This document shows positions 53,192-62,881 of a stretch of DNA of 64,000 bases, in pieces. Numbering within the stretch: position 1 is the first letter of the stretch; each line of letters begins with the position of its first letter. Source of the DNA: Chryseobacterium sp. S0630 (lineage in GTDB: Bacteria > Bacteroidota > Bacteroidia > Flavobacteriales > Weeksellaceae). The notes beneath the pieces were generated by a model. The model was not told where the DNA came from and did no database searches. It saw nothing but the letters and a program-made list of their open reading frames with translations. Position numbers and translations under genes: made by a program. Location: assembly GCF_024158915.1 (NCBI RefSeq), contig NZ_JAMZGF010000021.1, positions 20,124-84,123 on the forward strand, read 5' to 3'.

Positions 53192-56100
53192 TTAATCATT
53201 TTGCCCTGTAAAACCAACTCTAATCCTACCTTCAACACCCAATATCAACTTCATAGCACCTGTTATGTCAAGACAAGCGGAACAGGCTTCCGTTGTTCCT
53301 CCTCGAAGTCTCTGCTTTATCTTTGAATCTATAATTGGGGATAAACTTTCATTTGGAACTCCTCCTAAATTTACTTTGGGACCTATATTACCTTCCAAAT
53401 CCCAACTCCCATTATTTGGATAGTAATCGAGTAAATTTCCAGCTGTAGGTATCCAATCATTTGTCACATAGTCCGCTTTTCCTCCGATTGATATTTTTGC
53501 AGCATCAATACCTACTCCTATTCCTCCGTAGTTATGTCCTTTTCCATCTCCATACTTAGCATAAAAACCATTATTACTTTTTTCTCTACTAGACCATCCA
53601 ACCTTTCCAATATCTCCCGTCATAATGCCTGCTTCAGCAGTTCCAAAAGGAGTTCTAAAGCCAGCTTGAACTCCTAAAGTAGCTTTGCCTTCAACTTGAA
53701 AAACAGGTGTTCCTGCAGAACGCTTGGAATTGCTATATACCGCAGTAAAATTAACTTCATTTCCTTTGGATTCATCTCCTCGATTATAATAATATTCTTT
53801 TCTTCGATTATCATATTTAATCTTACTATCTCCACCGCCATTCCACATGCGATGCCACCAAGCTCCAAACTTAGTTTCAAAAAGCCCTTTCGGATCGGTA
53901 TATTTTATTGGATTATTAAAGCCGTATCGATAAGGTGTCCATCCCGGCGCTTTCTCCGCCAGCGGATCTACTACACCCCATCTGCCAATATCTGGCATAT
54001 AAAACCTCGCACCATAATCATACATCCCCGTCTCCTGCAGCTCTTTCCCGTTGTACTTATAATTATAATAACTTCCAAAATTTGAGTAATTTGATCCTCC
54101 AATATGGTTGAGCCCAAACGGATAGTAATTATTGGTATCCATTCCCTGAACTACACCAGCATTATTTTTTGCAAAACTTACCCTCACATTTCCTAAATGA
54201 TCTTTATACTGATAAATATAACGGTTTTCTGTGAAACTGTAAAATCCCTCTGAAGTAGGTACAAAATCCAGCTTCCATGCAGGTCTGGTTATGACAGGTC
54301 TTGCTAGTCTTGAATAAGCCTGAGGCTCATAAGCTGTTTCTGTTCTGCAGGTCATGCATATTTCTCCATTATTTTCATAGGAATATTGGAAGCCATCCAG
54401 ATAGTCCGTCATACGACTTGTAGGAAGCCCCATATAAGTCTGCTGGTTAAATGTTTTTCGGAGCTTTGTGCCATCAGCCCGATAGAGATGATTGATATTT
54501 GTTGTACTTATATTCCCTACTGAATTTACGAATTGAATACCAATTGATGCCGGCAGGTTCAAATGATTATAAGTAATAGATTGAATGCCTTTATCTTTCA
54601 TATTGACCATATTTCCGTTAAGATCATAATCTATGATATTGCTTCCGCCTTCGTATCCGCTATTGTTGGTAGAATGTTCTATCACCTGGTTCAGACGGTT
54701 TCCTTTTCCTGTATATTTATATTCCAGATCATCCACAAGGGTTGCCGTTGTTCCGGATATCGGGTAAGCATTCCTTTTAAGTGTCATGATATTTCCATTC
54801 AAATCATAAGTCAGATTTTCATTGAAATTGCTGTTATATGGATTGGTAGATCCAGGTTCTGTATAAATAGCATCCTTTAATCTGTTAAGAGGATCATAAA
54901 CATAAGAATATCTTTTCAATGCACCTTCTGAAGCGTTTCTCCAATCTATCTCAGCTATATTTCCATTATATTTTGCGGGTGCTAAAGTGTTGTAAATGGA
55001 ATTATTGTATTTTATTTCATACCCAAATAATTTCCCTGCTAAATTAGCCGGATCGTTGATCCTGGTAAGCCATCCTCTGATATTGTACTTATAATCTATA
55101 GATTGTAATGGATTGTTAATATCCGTTCCCCCTACTTTCTTATTAGAAATCTGAGAAAGTTCGTTATACGTATTCTGAGTCAGAACTTCTGTTGGTCCGC
55201 TGTCAACCTGATGTTTATGCACCAGCAGTCTGTTTTGGTGATCATATTCAAAAGTTTCAGTAATGACCTTTTCAGTATCGGTATTAAGTCTTTTGTGTTT
55301 GGTTATCGTTTGCTTTGTAACCCCAGCAAAATCCAGTTTGGATTCTGTTTTGGTATATCCTCCCAAATGATTAATAGAATAAGTTCCTGTAATTCTTCCT
55401 TTAAGATCATAATAACTATAATTCTTTGTCCAGTTGTTATCTTCAATATTTTTCACAAAGTTCATTACCGGAAGGCTTTTGGTACTTCTTCCATCAGCGG
55501 TAGGAGTAGCAGCAAGCACAGATTCACCCTGAATAGTTGAAGGAAATGCAGGATTGAAACTGTAAGCAGGATAGGAATCATAATAATTTAATGATAATAA
55601 AGTGACCCATTTAGAAGCATGGGGGTAAGTAACACCAGGGTCGTAAAAAACATCCATTCCCTGTCTGTTAAAAATCACCGAACTAGTTCGGGTCATATTA
55701 TTCGACCCATCAGCTAATGTTTGCTCTGTACTGCGGTTGCCTCCCGTAGCGAGCCCTGTAATAACAACTCTTCCAAACTGATCATACTGCGTGTACAACC
55801 ATTGCCCTTTTGCTCTTAATTCTGCATCCTGAGCTCCTACTGGTCTGTCCTGTTTGTCATAGATCATATATTCCCAACCTTTGCCTGGAAGTTTCTTTTC
55901 TACCAATCTATTTCTTCCATCATATTTATACTGATAGCACAAATCATTAAGTACAGTATTGGGATCTGTTGCTGCAGAAGCTTTAGGAGGAATCACATAC
56001 GCCAATTGGTTATAATCATTGTAAACATAATAGGTATCTGCATTTTCTGAGGTACTGATTACTTTTCTTATCAGTAGAACCTGTCCCTGTCCGTTTTTGA

Positions 56101-56710
56101 ACTCAATGGTTATGTTTCCGTCTTCATCAGTAACTGTATTTTTATAGAGCTGTCCTGCTGTATAAGAGCCTGAAACTATAAGGGTGGAGACAAAAGTAGT
56201 GTAATTGAAAGTGGCTGTATACTTTCTAACTTCTCCATTTATATTAGTATCATATCCAAATTGTACAGGTTTAGTGTTCCATGCATTTCCTACCTGTTTT
56301 TGTGCTAAAATTCGGTCCAAAGGTGAGTTTTCCAGAATCTTTTCAGAGTAGATCTTTTCAGCACCATAGATATCAGGCTGGGTAGCATTGCTGAGTGGAG
56401 TTGCAGCAATTCCTCCATTCAGGGTTCCGGTTTGTGGGACAGGAAGATAATCTCTGGTTTGTCTTCCAAAAGCATCATATTCAATGTATGTTACAACATC
56501 TCTTCCCAGTGGTGATGCTTTTACATTCACAATTTGTTTGGGTCTTCCCAGTCCGTCAAAATACTGAACTGTTTCGGATGATTTTGTAGCTGTAGTTCCG
56601 TTATAATCAAGATATGTTTTGGTTTGGATATAATTTTCTGTGGAACTCAGCTGCGCATGTACAATGCCTGACAGCAAAATGGTTCCTATGGGGATTAATA
56701 TTTTTTTCAT
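53192..56710 (-). CDS. RHS repeat-associated core protein with variable C-terminal toxin
   Basis: 1172 residues. Signal peptide MKKILIPIGTILLSGIVHAQ, then the DUF6443-like N-terminal domain (SSTENYIQTKTYLDYNGTT, QYFDGLGRPKQIVNVKASPLG), then about 750 residues of YD repeats, then the core end IYQYKDHLGNVRVSFAKN, NYYPFGLNHIG, YNGKELQETGMYDYGARFYMPDIGRWGVVDPLAEK and GFNNPIKYTDPKG. The variable part (~residue 930 to 1172) has a FGAWWHRMWNG start, repeated Gly-rich strands (GFRTPFGTAEAGIMTGDIGKVGWSS) and a late Cys pair (EACSACLDITGAM). I do not recognise the toxin. The RHS core forms a cocoon around it. Signal peptide indicates Sec export, as usual for Bacteroidota RHS proteins. Confidence 0.92.
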   Translation of the reverse strand: MKKILIPIGTILLSGIVHAQLSSTENYIQTKTYLDYNGTTATKSSETVQYFDGLGRPKQIVNVKASPLGRDVVTYIEYDAFGRQTRDYLPVPQTGTLNGGIAATPLSNATQPDIYGAEKIYSEKILENSPLDRILAQKQVGNAWNTKPVQFGYDTNINGEVRKYTATFNYTTFVSTLIVSGSYTAGQLYKNTVTDEDGNITIEFKNGQGQVLLIRKVISTSENADTYYVYNDYNQLAYVIPPKASAATDPNTVLNDLCYQYKYDGRNRLVEKKLPGKGWEYMIYDKQDRPVGAQDAELRAKGQWLYTQYDQFGRVVITGLATGGNRSTEQTLADGSNNMTRTSSVIFNRQGMDVFYDPGVTYPHASKWVTLLSLNYYDSYPAYSFNPAFPSTIQGESVLAATPTADGRSTKSLPVMNFVKNIEDNNWTKNYSYYDLKGRITGTYSINHLGGYTKTESKLDFAGVTKQTITKHKRLNTDTEKVITETFEYDHQNRLLVHKHQVDSGPTEVLTQNTYNELSQISNKKVGGTDINNPLQSIDYKYNIRGWLTRINDPANLAGKLFGYEIKYNNSIYNTLAPAKYNGNIAEIDWRNASEGALKRYSYVYDPLNRLKDAIYTEPGSTNPYNSNFNENLTYDLNGNIMTLKRNAYPISGTTATLVDDLEYKYTGKGNRLNQVIEHSTNNSGYEGGSNIIDYDLNGNMVNMKDKGIQSITYNHLNLPASIGIQFVNSVGNISTTNINHLYRADGTKLRKTFNQQTYMGLPTSRMTDYLDGFQYSYENNGEICMTCRTETAYEPQAYSRLARPVITRPAWKLDFVPTSEGFYSFTENRYIYQYKDHLGNVRVSFAKNNAGVVQGMDTNNYYPFGLNHIGGSNYSNFGSYYNYKYNGKELQETGMYDYGARFYMPDIGRWGVVDPLAEKAPGWTPYRYGFNNPIKYTDPKGLFETKFGAWWHRMWNGGGDSKIKYDNRRKEYYYNRGDESKGNEVNFTAVYSNSKRSAGTPVFQVEGKATLGVQAGFRTPFGTAEAGIMTGDIGKVGWSSREKSNNGFYAKYGDGKGHNYGGIGVGIDAAKISIGGKADYVTNDWIPTAGNLLDYYPNNGSWDLEGNIGPKVNLGGVPNESLSPIIDSKIKQRLRGGTTEACSACLDITGAMKLILGVEGRIRVGFTGQND

Positions 56711-56716
56711 GATTTG

Positions 56717-59700
56717 TTATTTTTGATATTGAAATATAAAGTTTAGCGGAGTTCCAGAAGACCCATCAACATTTCCAGATATTAATGTTGCAGTACAATT
56801 TCCTTGAGTATCAATAAATATCTTCCATGAACGATTAGATTCATTGAAATTTATTATACGATTAGCAGATGGTGCGCAAGCAGATCCAACTTTACCGATA
56901 TTTACTCCATTTGCCCAATTTTGCCAGATCCCATAAGCTGAAAAAGAAATATTAAAATTAACTGTCGAATTTAATATTGTAGTAGAATTGTAACTAAACT
57001 GTAGCGTACCCATAATAGAAGAGAACATAAAGCTACAAGATACTACAGGAGTACAGGTGCCATTTTGGTTCGCTATATTCTGACCATTAGTATTAATATC
57101 ATCTAAGGCCTTCTGATCTGCAGCTAATTGGCTTACATCGGATGAATATGATCCCGCTGGAACTGTATATATATAAGAACTACCAGTGAAATTTCCTCCA
57201 CAGTTCGTTCTTGTAAATGTCTTACTTTGTACTGTATTGGAATAAATTATGGAATTTGTTGTCCCATATCGGTATTTAAATTCTTTAACTATTTTATTAT
57301 TAGCATCTACAATTTTCTCTAATCTGTTGGTTGTATCATATTTATAATATTCTCTAATTCCTGAAGACGGTGTAACACTTGTTACGCCAATTAGAGGATC
57401 ATATGTATAAGTCGTAATTTGATAATTAATTAGATTAACATTTTTTCTTAAATTGTCTTCTGCACTTAATAAAGCTTCTTCTTTAGCAGGATTCAGTGCA
57501 TCATAATCAGATGTTGCAATAATATCATTAACATACATAGCAATATCATTATATTGTGCACCTTCAATTTTTGCTATAGGCAATGATGAATTGTAGCCCC
57601 AGATAATAGATACAGGAGATCCTTCCTTAGTAGTATATTGAATAAGATTCCCCTTTGTATCATATTTGTCTAAAGTTACTTCTATAAAAGAATTATTAGT
57701 AGAGCTATTATTTGAAAAATCATATGATTTTACTGATTTAGGTAATATAAAATTGTCGGTTTGTGGATCAGGTAATGAAGTTGGATAACCAGTTTCTGTT
57801 TTCAATAATGTTTTCGTTATTCCATTGCTGGTCTGTCTCACAATAGTTTCTAAAGGGATATCAACCATATTTTTACTCAATAGCAACTGATTCCCTTTTT
57901 CCTGAGCATAATTATAGGTAGTTTCATTAAAAGACAAATCAGGATATATGGTTTTCTGAATATTAGGTTGATATTTATTATTATATGTTGTTAAAGTTTT
58001 TGTTTCCACAAAATTGTTTGATCCTGCTGGATAATACTCTTTCGTAGTTGTGGACTCCAATAAAGACTTCCACAGATTTATACTATAATTATGAATCAAT
58101 CCAGGAATAGGTTCTTGAATACGTGCATCTCCATTATACATGGTATTGTTCCCGTAAATCGATACTAATGGTTTTGAAATAAATGAAGTTACAGGTTCCA
58201 AGATCGCCCCAGGTATAAAATATGTATTTAAATTATCCGTATAATTGAATTTATAACTATATATTAATTCTTTGATTAGTCCATTAGTCTCATTAAAATA
58301 ACGTTGTTTAATAATATCACCATTCCCAATAGACTGATAGCTTCCTCTTGCTTTCATACTAAGGCAAGTTTGATTATAAAAATTAGTAAAATAAGTTTCT
58401 GTTTTACCTTTTCCGGTAATTTGTTCTATTACCTTTGAATATCCTACATGATTACCTTGAGGAAGCGTAGACATACCCTGAGATGATGATCCTTCATAGA
58501 CAGATAATTTAAAAATCTCATTCCAAAAACTACATGCAGGAGCAGAATAAAATTCAGTAAACACATCTTGTACTTGTCCCATAGTAGCCACTAATACATC
58601 ATGTTTTCTATAACATCTATTTTCTATTTCATAAAACCTTGGTAATTCAGCTACATTTCCGTTTGAAATAATTTTGGTTCCATCATTAGAAATTTCATCA
58701 TAGATATAATTTTTAATTATCGGATTAGATCCTACTTTTTCTGTTGATTTTATACTTTTTATTCTTACACCACCTCCGAAACTATAATCAAGTGGAATAG
58801 CTGTATTGGTATTATCTAATAATGACTGTAAAGGGAAATTAGAAAATGTATTAGGTTCGTATTCAAACTCTGTTTTACCTCCTGTAGGATAACAAATACT
58901 TGTTAAAATCCCTGCTAATGATGCCAATGATGCCCGTCTATCTGATAAGTAATGCTTACCATCAGAAGAAAAGTTTACATAAGTCTGACTACTATCAAAT
59001 GTATTTGATCCTGGAGGTGCATTTGTTTCGTTATACCAATACCCCGTCTGATCGTTATTAAATGAAGTTATATTAAAAATAGATTGCCCTTTTAAATATT
59101 TATTTGGATCTGGAATAAAAGTATCACTATTATTTTGGCCATTATAATATCCCCAAAAATCACTTGAAAAACTTAATTTGTTAGGTAAATTATAAGTCGA
59201 ATTATAATAAAATTTATATTTTTCGTTGGTTACAGATTCAGTAACACTGAGTAATTTTAGTCGATGTGAAAAAATTTTACTTGTGGCACCCGACCAATTT
59301 GATAATGGATTTGCATTCAACCAAGTTACTAATGAACTAGTATTAAGATTATCCGTCGCAATAAAGTAATCGTAGTTAAAATCATACTGTTTAATTAATT
59401 TATAATTATTATAGACTTTAATTGATGATAATTTCCTTGAATTATTAACATCTTCTCTTTCAGTCCAATAAAATTCAACTTTTCCATTAGTAAATTCAAT
59501 TTTTTCTATGAAATTTTCATCGATCGATTGCTTACTGCAATGAGTAAGCCCATTCTCTTTTATTTCTGAAATTGTACCTGGAAAATTAGAAGAATAATGA
59601 ATGGCTCCCCTTGTATTTCTACACCCTGAGAGTCGATCACTATGTAAAATAGGAGAGTAATAAAAATTTACCTTTCTTCCTGCAGGATCTTGAATTTTGG

Positions 59701-60520
59701 TAAGGTACTTAGATATACCTGTTATAGCCCCATAGGTACCCATTAAAGGAATACTGACTTCCTTTGCCCCATCAAAATTATAAAGTATTCCTTTCTCATC
59801 AATTACTTCAAAATCGTAGTTCCCATAACTTCCGGGTACGTAAGTTGGTATTGTTCCTACTGGAATTAATTTAAAATTAATATTAGATTGTTCTGCAATT
59901 GCAAACTTTGGGTAGGCAGTTTTGGTAGTTTTTGCCATATCCAAATATGCTTTATGAGACTTATTGGGAAGGTTAATCATAAAAAGATCTGGTTGAAAAT
60001 CCATTCCTAAATAAATACCCATGTTAGAGTTACTGTCAAAAAAATCATTAGTATAAAAAGTACTAACAGCGGTGCTATTGTTCCATGAAGGTGTAGGGCA
60101 ACCTTGTATTGATCCTACATAACCAGATGCATTTTTTGGATAGATGTTATAATATCCATACATATTAAAATCATTATATCCCGCTATTACTTGTGAGACT
60201 CTTCCTCCTGCATTTAAATTCCAGCCTAAACCAACTGAAGAAGCTTCATCATTTACTTTTATTCCTCCTGCATGATAAGAAATAGAAATTGGGACTTCAA
60301 TATCTCCTTCTTTAATTGTATAAATTGGAATACTAATATCTGGAACTCCAGTATATAATGAGACTGGTATTTCCGAATATCTAAATAATGCTGCTGCATT
60401 TGGGGATTGTACGGCCGTATTGTTCACAGCATTTTGCATAATGGATTTTGAGTTTACCTGTGATTGGGCCTGAGCTAATATAATAGCCTGACTAAATATT
60501 AATATTATTATTTTCTTCAT
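56717..60520 (-). CDS. YD-repeat (RHS-like) exported protein with DUF5977-type C-terminus
   Basis: 1267 residues. Signal peptide MKKIIILIFSQAIILAQA. The N-terminal ~120 residues have the SpvB/RHS-partner pattern (SEIPVSLYTGVPDISIPIYTIKEGDIEVPISISYHAGGIKVNDEASSVGLGWNLNAGGRVSQ in separate blocks). Residues ~130-1050 contain degenerate YD repeats such as KYDTKGNLIQYT, IWGYNSSLPIAKIEGAQY and YDTTNRLEKIVDANNKIVKEFKYRY. The end (~1100-1160) has FTRTNCGGNFTGSSYIYTVPAGSYSS, ADQKALDDINTNGQNIANQNGTC, the DUF5977 motif. It is six bp upstream of the RHS gene and co-transcribed. Function unknown; a scaffold or delivery partner for the RHS protein is plausible. Confidence 0.85.
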   Translation of the reverse strand: MKKIIILIFSQAIILAQAQSQVNSKSIMQNAVNNTAVQSPNAAALFRYSEIPVSLYTGVPDISIPIYTIKEGDIEVPISISYHAGGIKVNDEASSVGLGWNLNAGGRVSQVIAGYNDFNMYGYYNIYPKNASGYVGSIQGCPTPSWNNSTAVSTFYTNDFFDSNSNMGIYLGMDFQPDLFMINLPNKSHKAYLDMAKTTKTAYPKFAIAEQSNINFKLIPVGTIPTYVPGSYGNYDFEVIDEKGILYNFDGAKEVSIPLMGTYGAITGISKYLTKIQDPAGRKVNFYYSPILHSDRLSGCRNTRGAIHYSSNFPGTISEIKENGLTHCSKQSIDENFIEKIEFTNGKVEFYWTEREDVNNSRKLSSIKVYNNYKLIKQYDFNYDYFIATDNLNTSSLVTWLNANPLSNWSGATSKIFSHRLKLLSVTESVTNEKYKFYYNSTYNLPNKLSFSSDFWGYYNGQNNSDTFIPDPNKYLKGQSIFNITSFNNDQTGYWYNETNAPPGSNTFDSSQTYVNFSSDGKHYLSDRRASLASLAGILTSICYPTGGKTEFEYEPNTFSNFPLQSLLDNTNTAIPLDYSFGGGVRIKSIKSTEKVGSNPIIKNYIYDEISNDGTKIISNGNVAELPRFYEIENRCYRKHDVLVATMGQVQDVFTEFYSAPACSFWNEIFKLSVYEGSSSQGMSTLPQGNHVGYSKVIEQITGKGKTETYFTNFYNQTCLSMKARGSYQSIGNGDIIKQRYFNETNGLIKELIYSYKFNYTDNLNTYFIPGAILEPVTSFISKPLVSIYGNNTMYNGDARIQEPIPGLIHNYSINLWKSLLESTTTKEYYPAGSNNFVETKTLTTYNNKYQPNIQKTIYPDLSFNETTYNYAQEKGNQLLLSKNMVDIPLETIVRQTSNGITKTLLKTETGYPTSLPDPQTDNFILPKSVKSYDFSNNSSTNNSFIEVTLDKYDTKGNLIQYTTKEGSPVSIIWGYNSSLPIAKIEGAQYNDIAMYVNDIIATSDYDALNPAKEEALLSAEDNLRKNVNLINYQITTYTYDPLIGVTSVTPSSGIREYYKYDTTNRLEKIVDANNKIVKEFKYRYGTTNSIIYSNTVQSKTFTRTNCGGNFTGSSYIYTVPAGSYSSDVSQLAADQKALDDINTNGQNIANQNGTCTPVVSCSFMFSSIMGTLQFSYNSTTILNSTVNFNISFSAYGIWQNWANGVNIGKVGSACAPSANRIINFNESNRSWKIFIDTQGNCTATLISGNVDGSSGTPLNFIFQYQK

Positions 60521-60532
60521 TATTTTAGTGTG

Positions 60533-62185
60533 TTATTTCTTAATCAATTTTGCATTCGCCATTTTATTAGTATCCGTTTTCATAGTCACCAGATAAGCAC
60601 CCTGTACCAAAGCCTGCGTATTGATCTTAGTTACTCTGTTCTTTGTTTTTATGCTCTGAAGCTGTCTTCCGCTCATGTCATACAACAGAATATCTGCTTC
60701 TTTGAAGTCGTTGAATCCTATTTCTACATAAGCATAGTCAGATACAGGATTCGGATAGATCTTGATATCATATTTTTCAATTAACTGATCAATCTGTTTG
60801 TCTCCCAGCTTAACAATCTTCCAGTTTTCTTTTCCAAGCTCTTCTGCACTGGTTCCGGCCAGAACAATGGAGCCGTCTCTGTTCAGTTTTAAATCGGAAA
60901 GTCTTTCTTCTCTTTTACTGGACTCACCTTTTACGTGTTTTCTCCACTGTTCATTTCCATTCTGATCCAGATACAGCATCCAAAAAGTTTCATCATCTGT
61001 CTCCACCCTGAGCGTAGCCGAAGGGCTCCCTTCTGCCTGAGTGTATCCTCCTAATAAAATTCCTTTGGAGAAGTTATCATCCGCAGAATGAATAACGCTC
61101 ATCCCCATCAGAATATCCCTGTTTCCAAAGCTGTAGGATTTTTGGAACTGCTCATTCCCATTTTGATCTAATGCAATAACCCAAAGGTCTGTTCCTTCTT
61201 CACTGCCTACCGTTTTGTTTCCTGATCTTTCTGATCTGGATTCTCCACCAATAATGTAACCTGATGAGGTAAGGGCTAAGGTTCTCAAATGATCATCATC
61301 TTTTCCTCCGAAGTTCTTTTCCCATTCTAGTTTTCCGTTTTTGTCTAACTTGACGATCCAATAGTCTCCTTCACCGAAGTTTTCGGTTTGTTTCGAGGTA
61401 CGGGATACGGGATTTGAGTTTTGAACGTTTGACACAGAACCCGCATCTCGCATCCCGGAACCCTTTTCAGATCCCGAAACACGAACCTCGGAACTCCTGG
61501 AATAAATTCCCAATAACGCTCCTCCATCCCTCGTTGGAATCATCTTCTCTACTTCATCCAGACCTTTTCCGCCTAAAATCAGTTGTGAGAGTTCTTTTCC
61601 GTCTTTGTCTAATTTTGTGATTAAAACATCTTTAGAGCCATAACCTTTTGAAGAATTTTGAATATTCCCTGCAACAAAGAATCCTAAATCCGTAGTCTGA
61701 ATGACAGCCCTTGCTTCTTCATCTGAGGAACTTCCTAAAGTTTTCTGCCACAATTCATCACCAAATTCATTGATTCTGATCAGCCAGATGTCTGACCCAC
61801 CTTTGGAATCTTCTTTTTTATCAAGTCCTTTTCCTGAATAGGATGTTCCGGCTAATAGAAATCCACCGTCCTGCGTGGTAAAGGTTGCTGATAGATAGTC
61901 ATGATTTGATCCCGAGAAGTATTTTCCCCAAGTCTCATTCCCTTGCTGATCAAGTTTAATCAAATGAAAATCGTAACCGTTGTTCTGCTTACTTCCAGCC
62001 TCCAGCTTCCCGCTTCCTGACTGTATAGAACTTCCCGTTATCAGATATTGCTGATCAATGGTTGTGGTCACCTGGCTTAGAAAATCCTGGGTAGAGGATT
62101 TAATATCACGCTGCCACTGAATCTCCTGGCCAGAAACAACCAGAAGAGTGCATAATGTAAATGCACAGAGATAAATTTTCTTCAT
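60533..62185 (-). CDS. T9SS type A sorting domain protein with repeat-derived inserts
   Basis: 550 residues. Signal peptide ending near SGQ (~20). The body has repeated blade-like units (FHLIKLDQQGNETWGKYFSGSNHDY, IWLIRINEFGDELWQKTLGSSSDEE, LITKLDKDGKELSQLILGGKGLDE, YWIVKLDKNGKLEWEKNFGGKDDDH, LWVIALDQNGNEQFQKSY), a beta-propeller-like array. The last ~80 residues are a T9SS type A sorting domain (IKIYPNPVSDYAYVEI, LYDMSGRQLQSI, GAYLVTMKTD, KLIKK). It should be secreted and surface-attached through type IX. Three stretches look like intergenic repeats translated in frame (61004-61025, 61394-61490, 61991-62020). It heads the RHS operon, 12 bp before the YD-repeat gene. Confidence 0.9.
   Translation of the reverse strand: MKKIYLCAFTLCTLLVVSGQEIQWQRDIKSSTQDFLSQVTTTIDQQYLITGSSIQSGSGKLEAGSKQNNGYDFHLIKLDQQGNETWGKYFSGSNHDYLSATFTTQDGGFLLAGTSYSGKGLDKKEDSKGGSDIWLIRINEFGDELWQKTLGSSSDEEARAVIQTTDLGFFVAGNIQNSSKGYGSKDVLITKLDKDGKELSQLILGGKGLDEVEKMIPTRDGGALLGIYSRSSEVRVSGSEKGSGMRDAGSVSNVQNSNPVSRTSKQTENFGEGDYWIVKLDKNGKLEWEKNFGGKDDDHLRTLALTSSGYIIGGESRSERSGNKTVGSEEGTDLWVIALDQNGNEQFQKSYSFGNRDILMGMSVIHSADDNFSKGILLGGYTQAEGSPSATLRVETDDETFWMLYLDQNGNEQWRKHVKGESSKREERLSDLKLNRDGSIVLAGTSAEELGKENWKIVKLGDKQIDQLIEKYDIKIYPNPVSDYAYVEIGFNDFKEADILLYDMSGRQLQSIKTKNRVTKINTQALVQGAYLVTMKTDTNKMANAKLIKK
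61004..61025. repeat. In-frame repeat insert CACCCTGAGCGTAGCCGAAGGG
   Basis: Sequence of the common intergenic CCCTTCGGCTACGCTCAGGGTG type, here read as the low-complexity SPSATLRVE in the T9SS-sorted protein. The reverse arms CCCT/AGGG pair. Confidence 0.55.
61394..61490. repeat. Palindromic element inserted in frame in the T9SS protein gene
   Basis: CGAGGTACGGGATACGGGA (61394-61412) and TCCCGAAACACGAACCTCG (61472-61490) match as inverses at 15 of 19 positions, with ATCTCGCATCCCGGAAC inside. It encodes a Ser/Arg/Gly-rich stretch around SSEVRVSGSEKGSGMRDAGS that breaks the blade pattern. Confidence 0.65.
61991..62020. repeat. In-frame TTCCAGC/TTCC repeat insert
   Basis: CTTCCAGCCTCCAGCTTCC and following bases resemble the inverse of 1042-1070 (GAGGCTGAAAGCTGGAAG). 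They encode QSGSGKLEAGSKQ in the T9SS-sorted protein. Confidence 0.5.
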
Positions 62186-62765
62186 ATAATTTTATTAATT
62201 TATGGGTTAGTGTGATAAATAATCTGTAGATAGAGATTGTTAATCCGTATTTCATATCATACAATAAGCCACATATATCACCAAAGCATACTGTATTGTA
62301 TTACCAATATGTAATTGAAAAAAAATCTGGAAGTATGGATGTTTTCAGCGCCTGTTCGGGAAAACATAAGAATTTTGAATGGTATGGGGGACTCTTATTT
62401 TTTACTATCTATTTTCATCATCAGTTATTTTTCAAGTTGTTATTTGTGTTTTATTGTAGGATATTCAGCATTGTGAATATGATAAATGTATCTATTAATT
62501 GTATAGATACCTAGTAGGTTTTGTTCTAAAGCATACCTAAAACTTCTAAAAATACAGATTAGGTTTAAGAATCCTTCAATGTTCGGTAAATTTACCAGAC
62601 ATTATGCCTATTACTGTTTCCTGTACGTGCGTGATGAGATAGGGATAAATTCGGTTGGGGTATCTGTTTCGGACAGTCTTATAATAAAATACCGAAGACT
62701 AAATACTGGCTTTTAAGTTAATGATATTTCGATTGAAATAGACTTTGTTAATGAATTGCACAACG
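62186..62765. other. Non-coding region left of the DnaA-box cluster
   Basis: About 580 bp between divergent genes. A 72-codon frame at 62296-62514 has no domain, signal or RBS evidence and I treat it as chance. No tRNA, terminator or strict TAnnTTTG box is seen; the RHS operon promoter must be in here but is not evident. Confidence 0.5.
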
Positions 62766-62800
62766 GATAATTGATAATTGATAATTGATAATTGAAAATT
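62766..62800. repeat. AT-rich 7-bp tandem repeat (GATAATT x4, then GAAAATT)
   Basis: Four perfect copies of GATAATT from 62766 to 62793 followed by one variant. It is 29 bp from the DnaA-box-like cluster and has the look of a DNA-unwinding element. Confidence 0.75.
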
Positions 62801-62828
62801 ATTGATTGCATATCAGCTGATTTCAGTG

Positions 62829-62859
62829 TTTTCCACAACTTATCCACATGTTATCCACA
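62829..62859 (+). other. Three phased DnaA-box-like 9-mers
   Basis: TTTTCCACA (62829-62837), TTATCCACA (62840-62848) and TTATCCACA (62851-62859), all in the same direction and starting exactly 11 bp apart. Two are perfect matches to the classical DnaA box. With the AT-rich tandem repeat to the left this resembles a bacterial replication origin module; alternatively it makes the gene at 62909 DnaA-controlled. Confidence 0.65.
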
Positions 62860-62881
62860 GCGCAGATAATTTTAAAAGCCT

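Noticed and set aside
62296..62514. 72-codon frame in the gap before the DnaA-box cluster
   Set aside because: Hydrophobic by composition only, with no start-site signal or recognised family; AT-rich non-coding sequence gives such frames easily.
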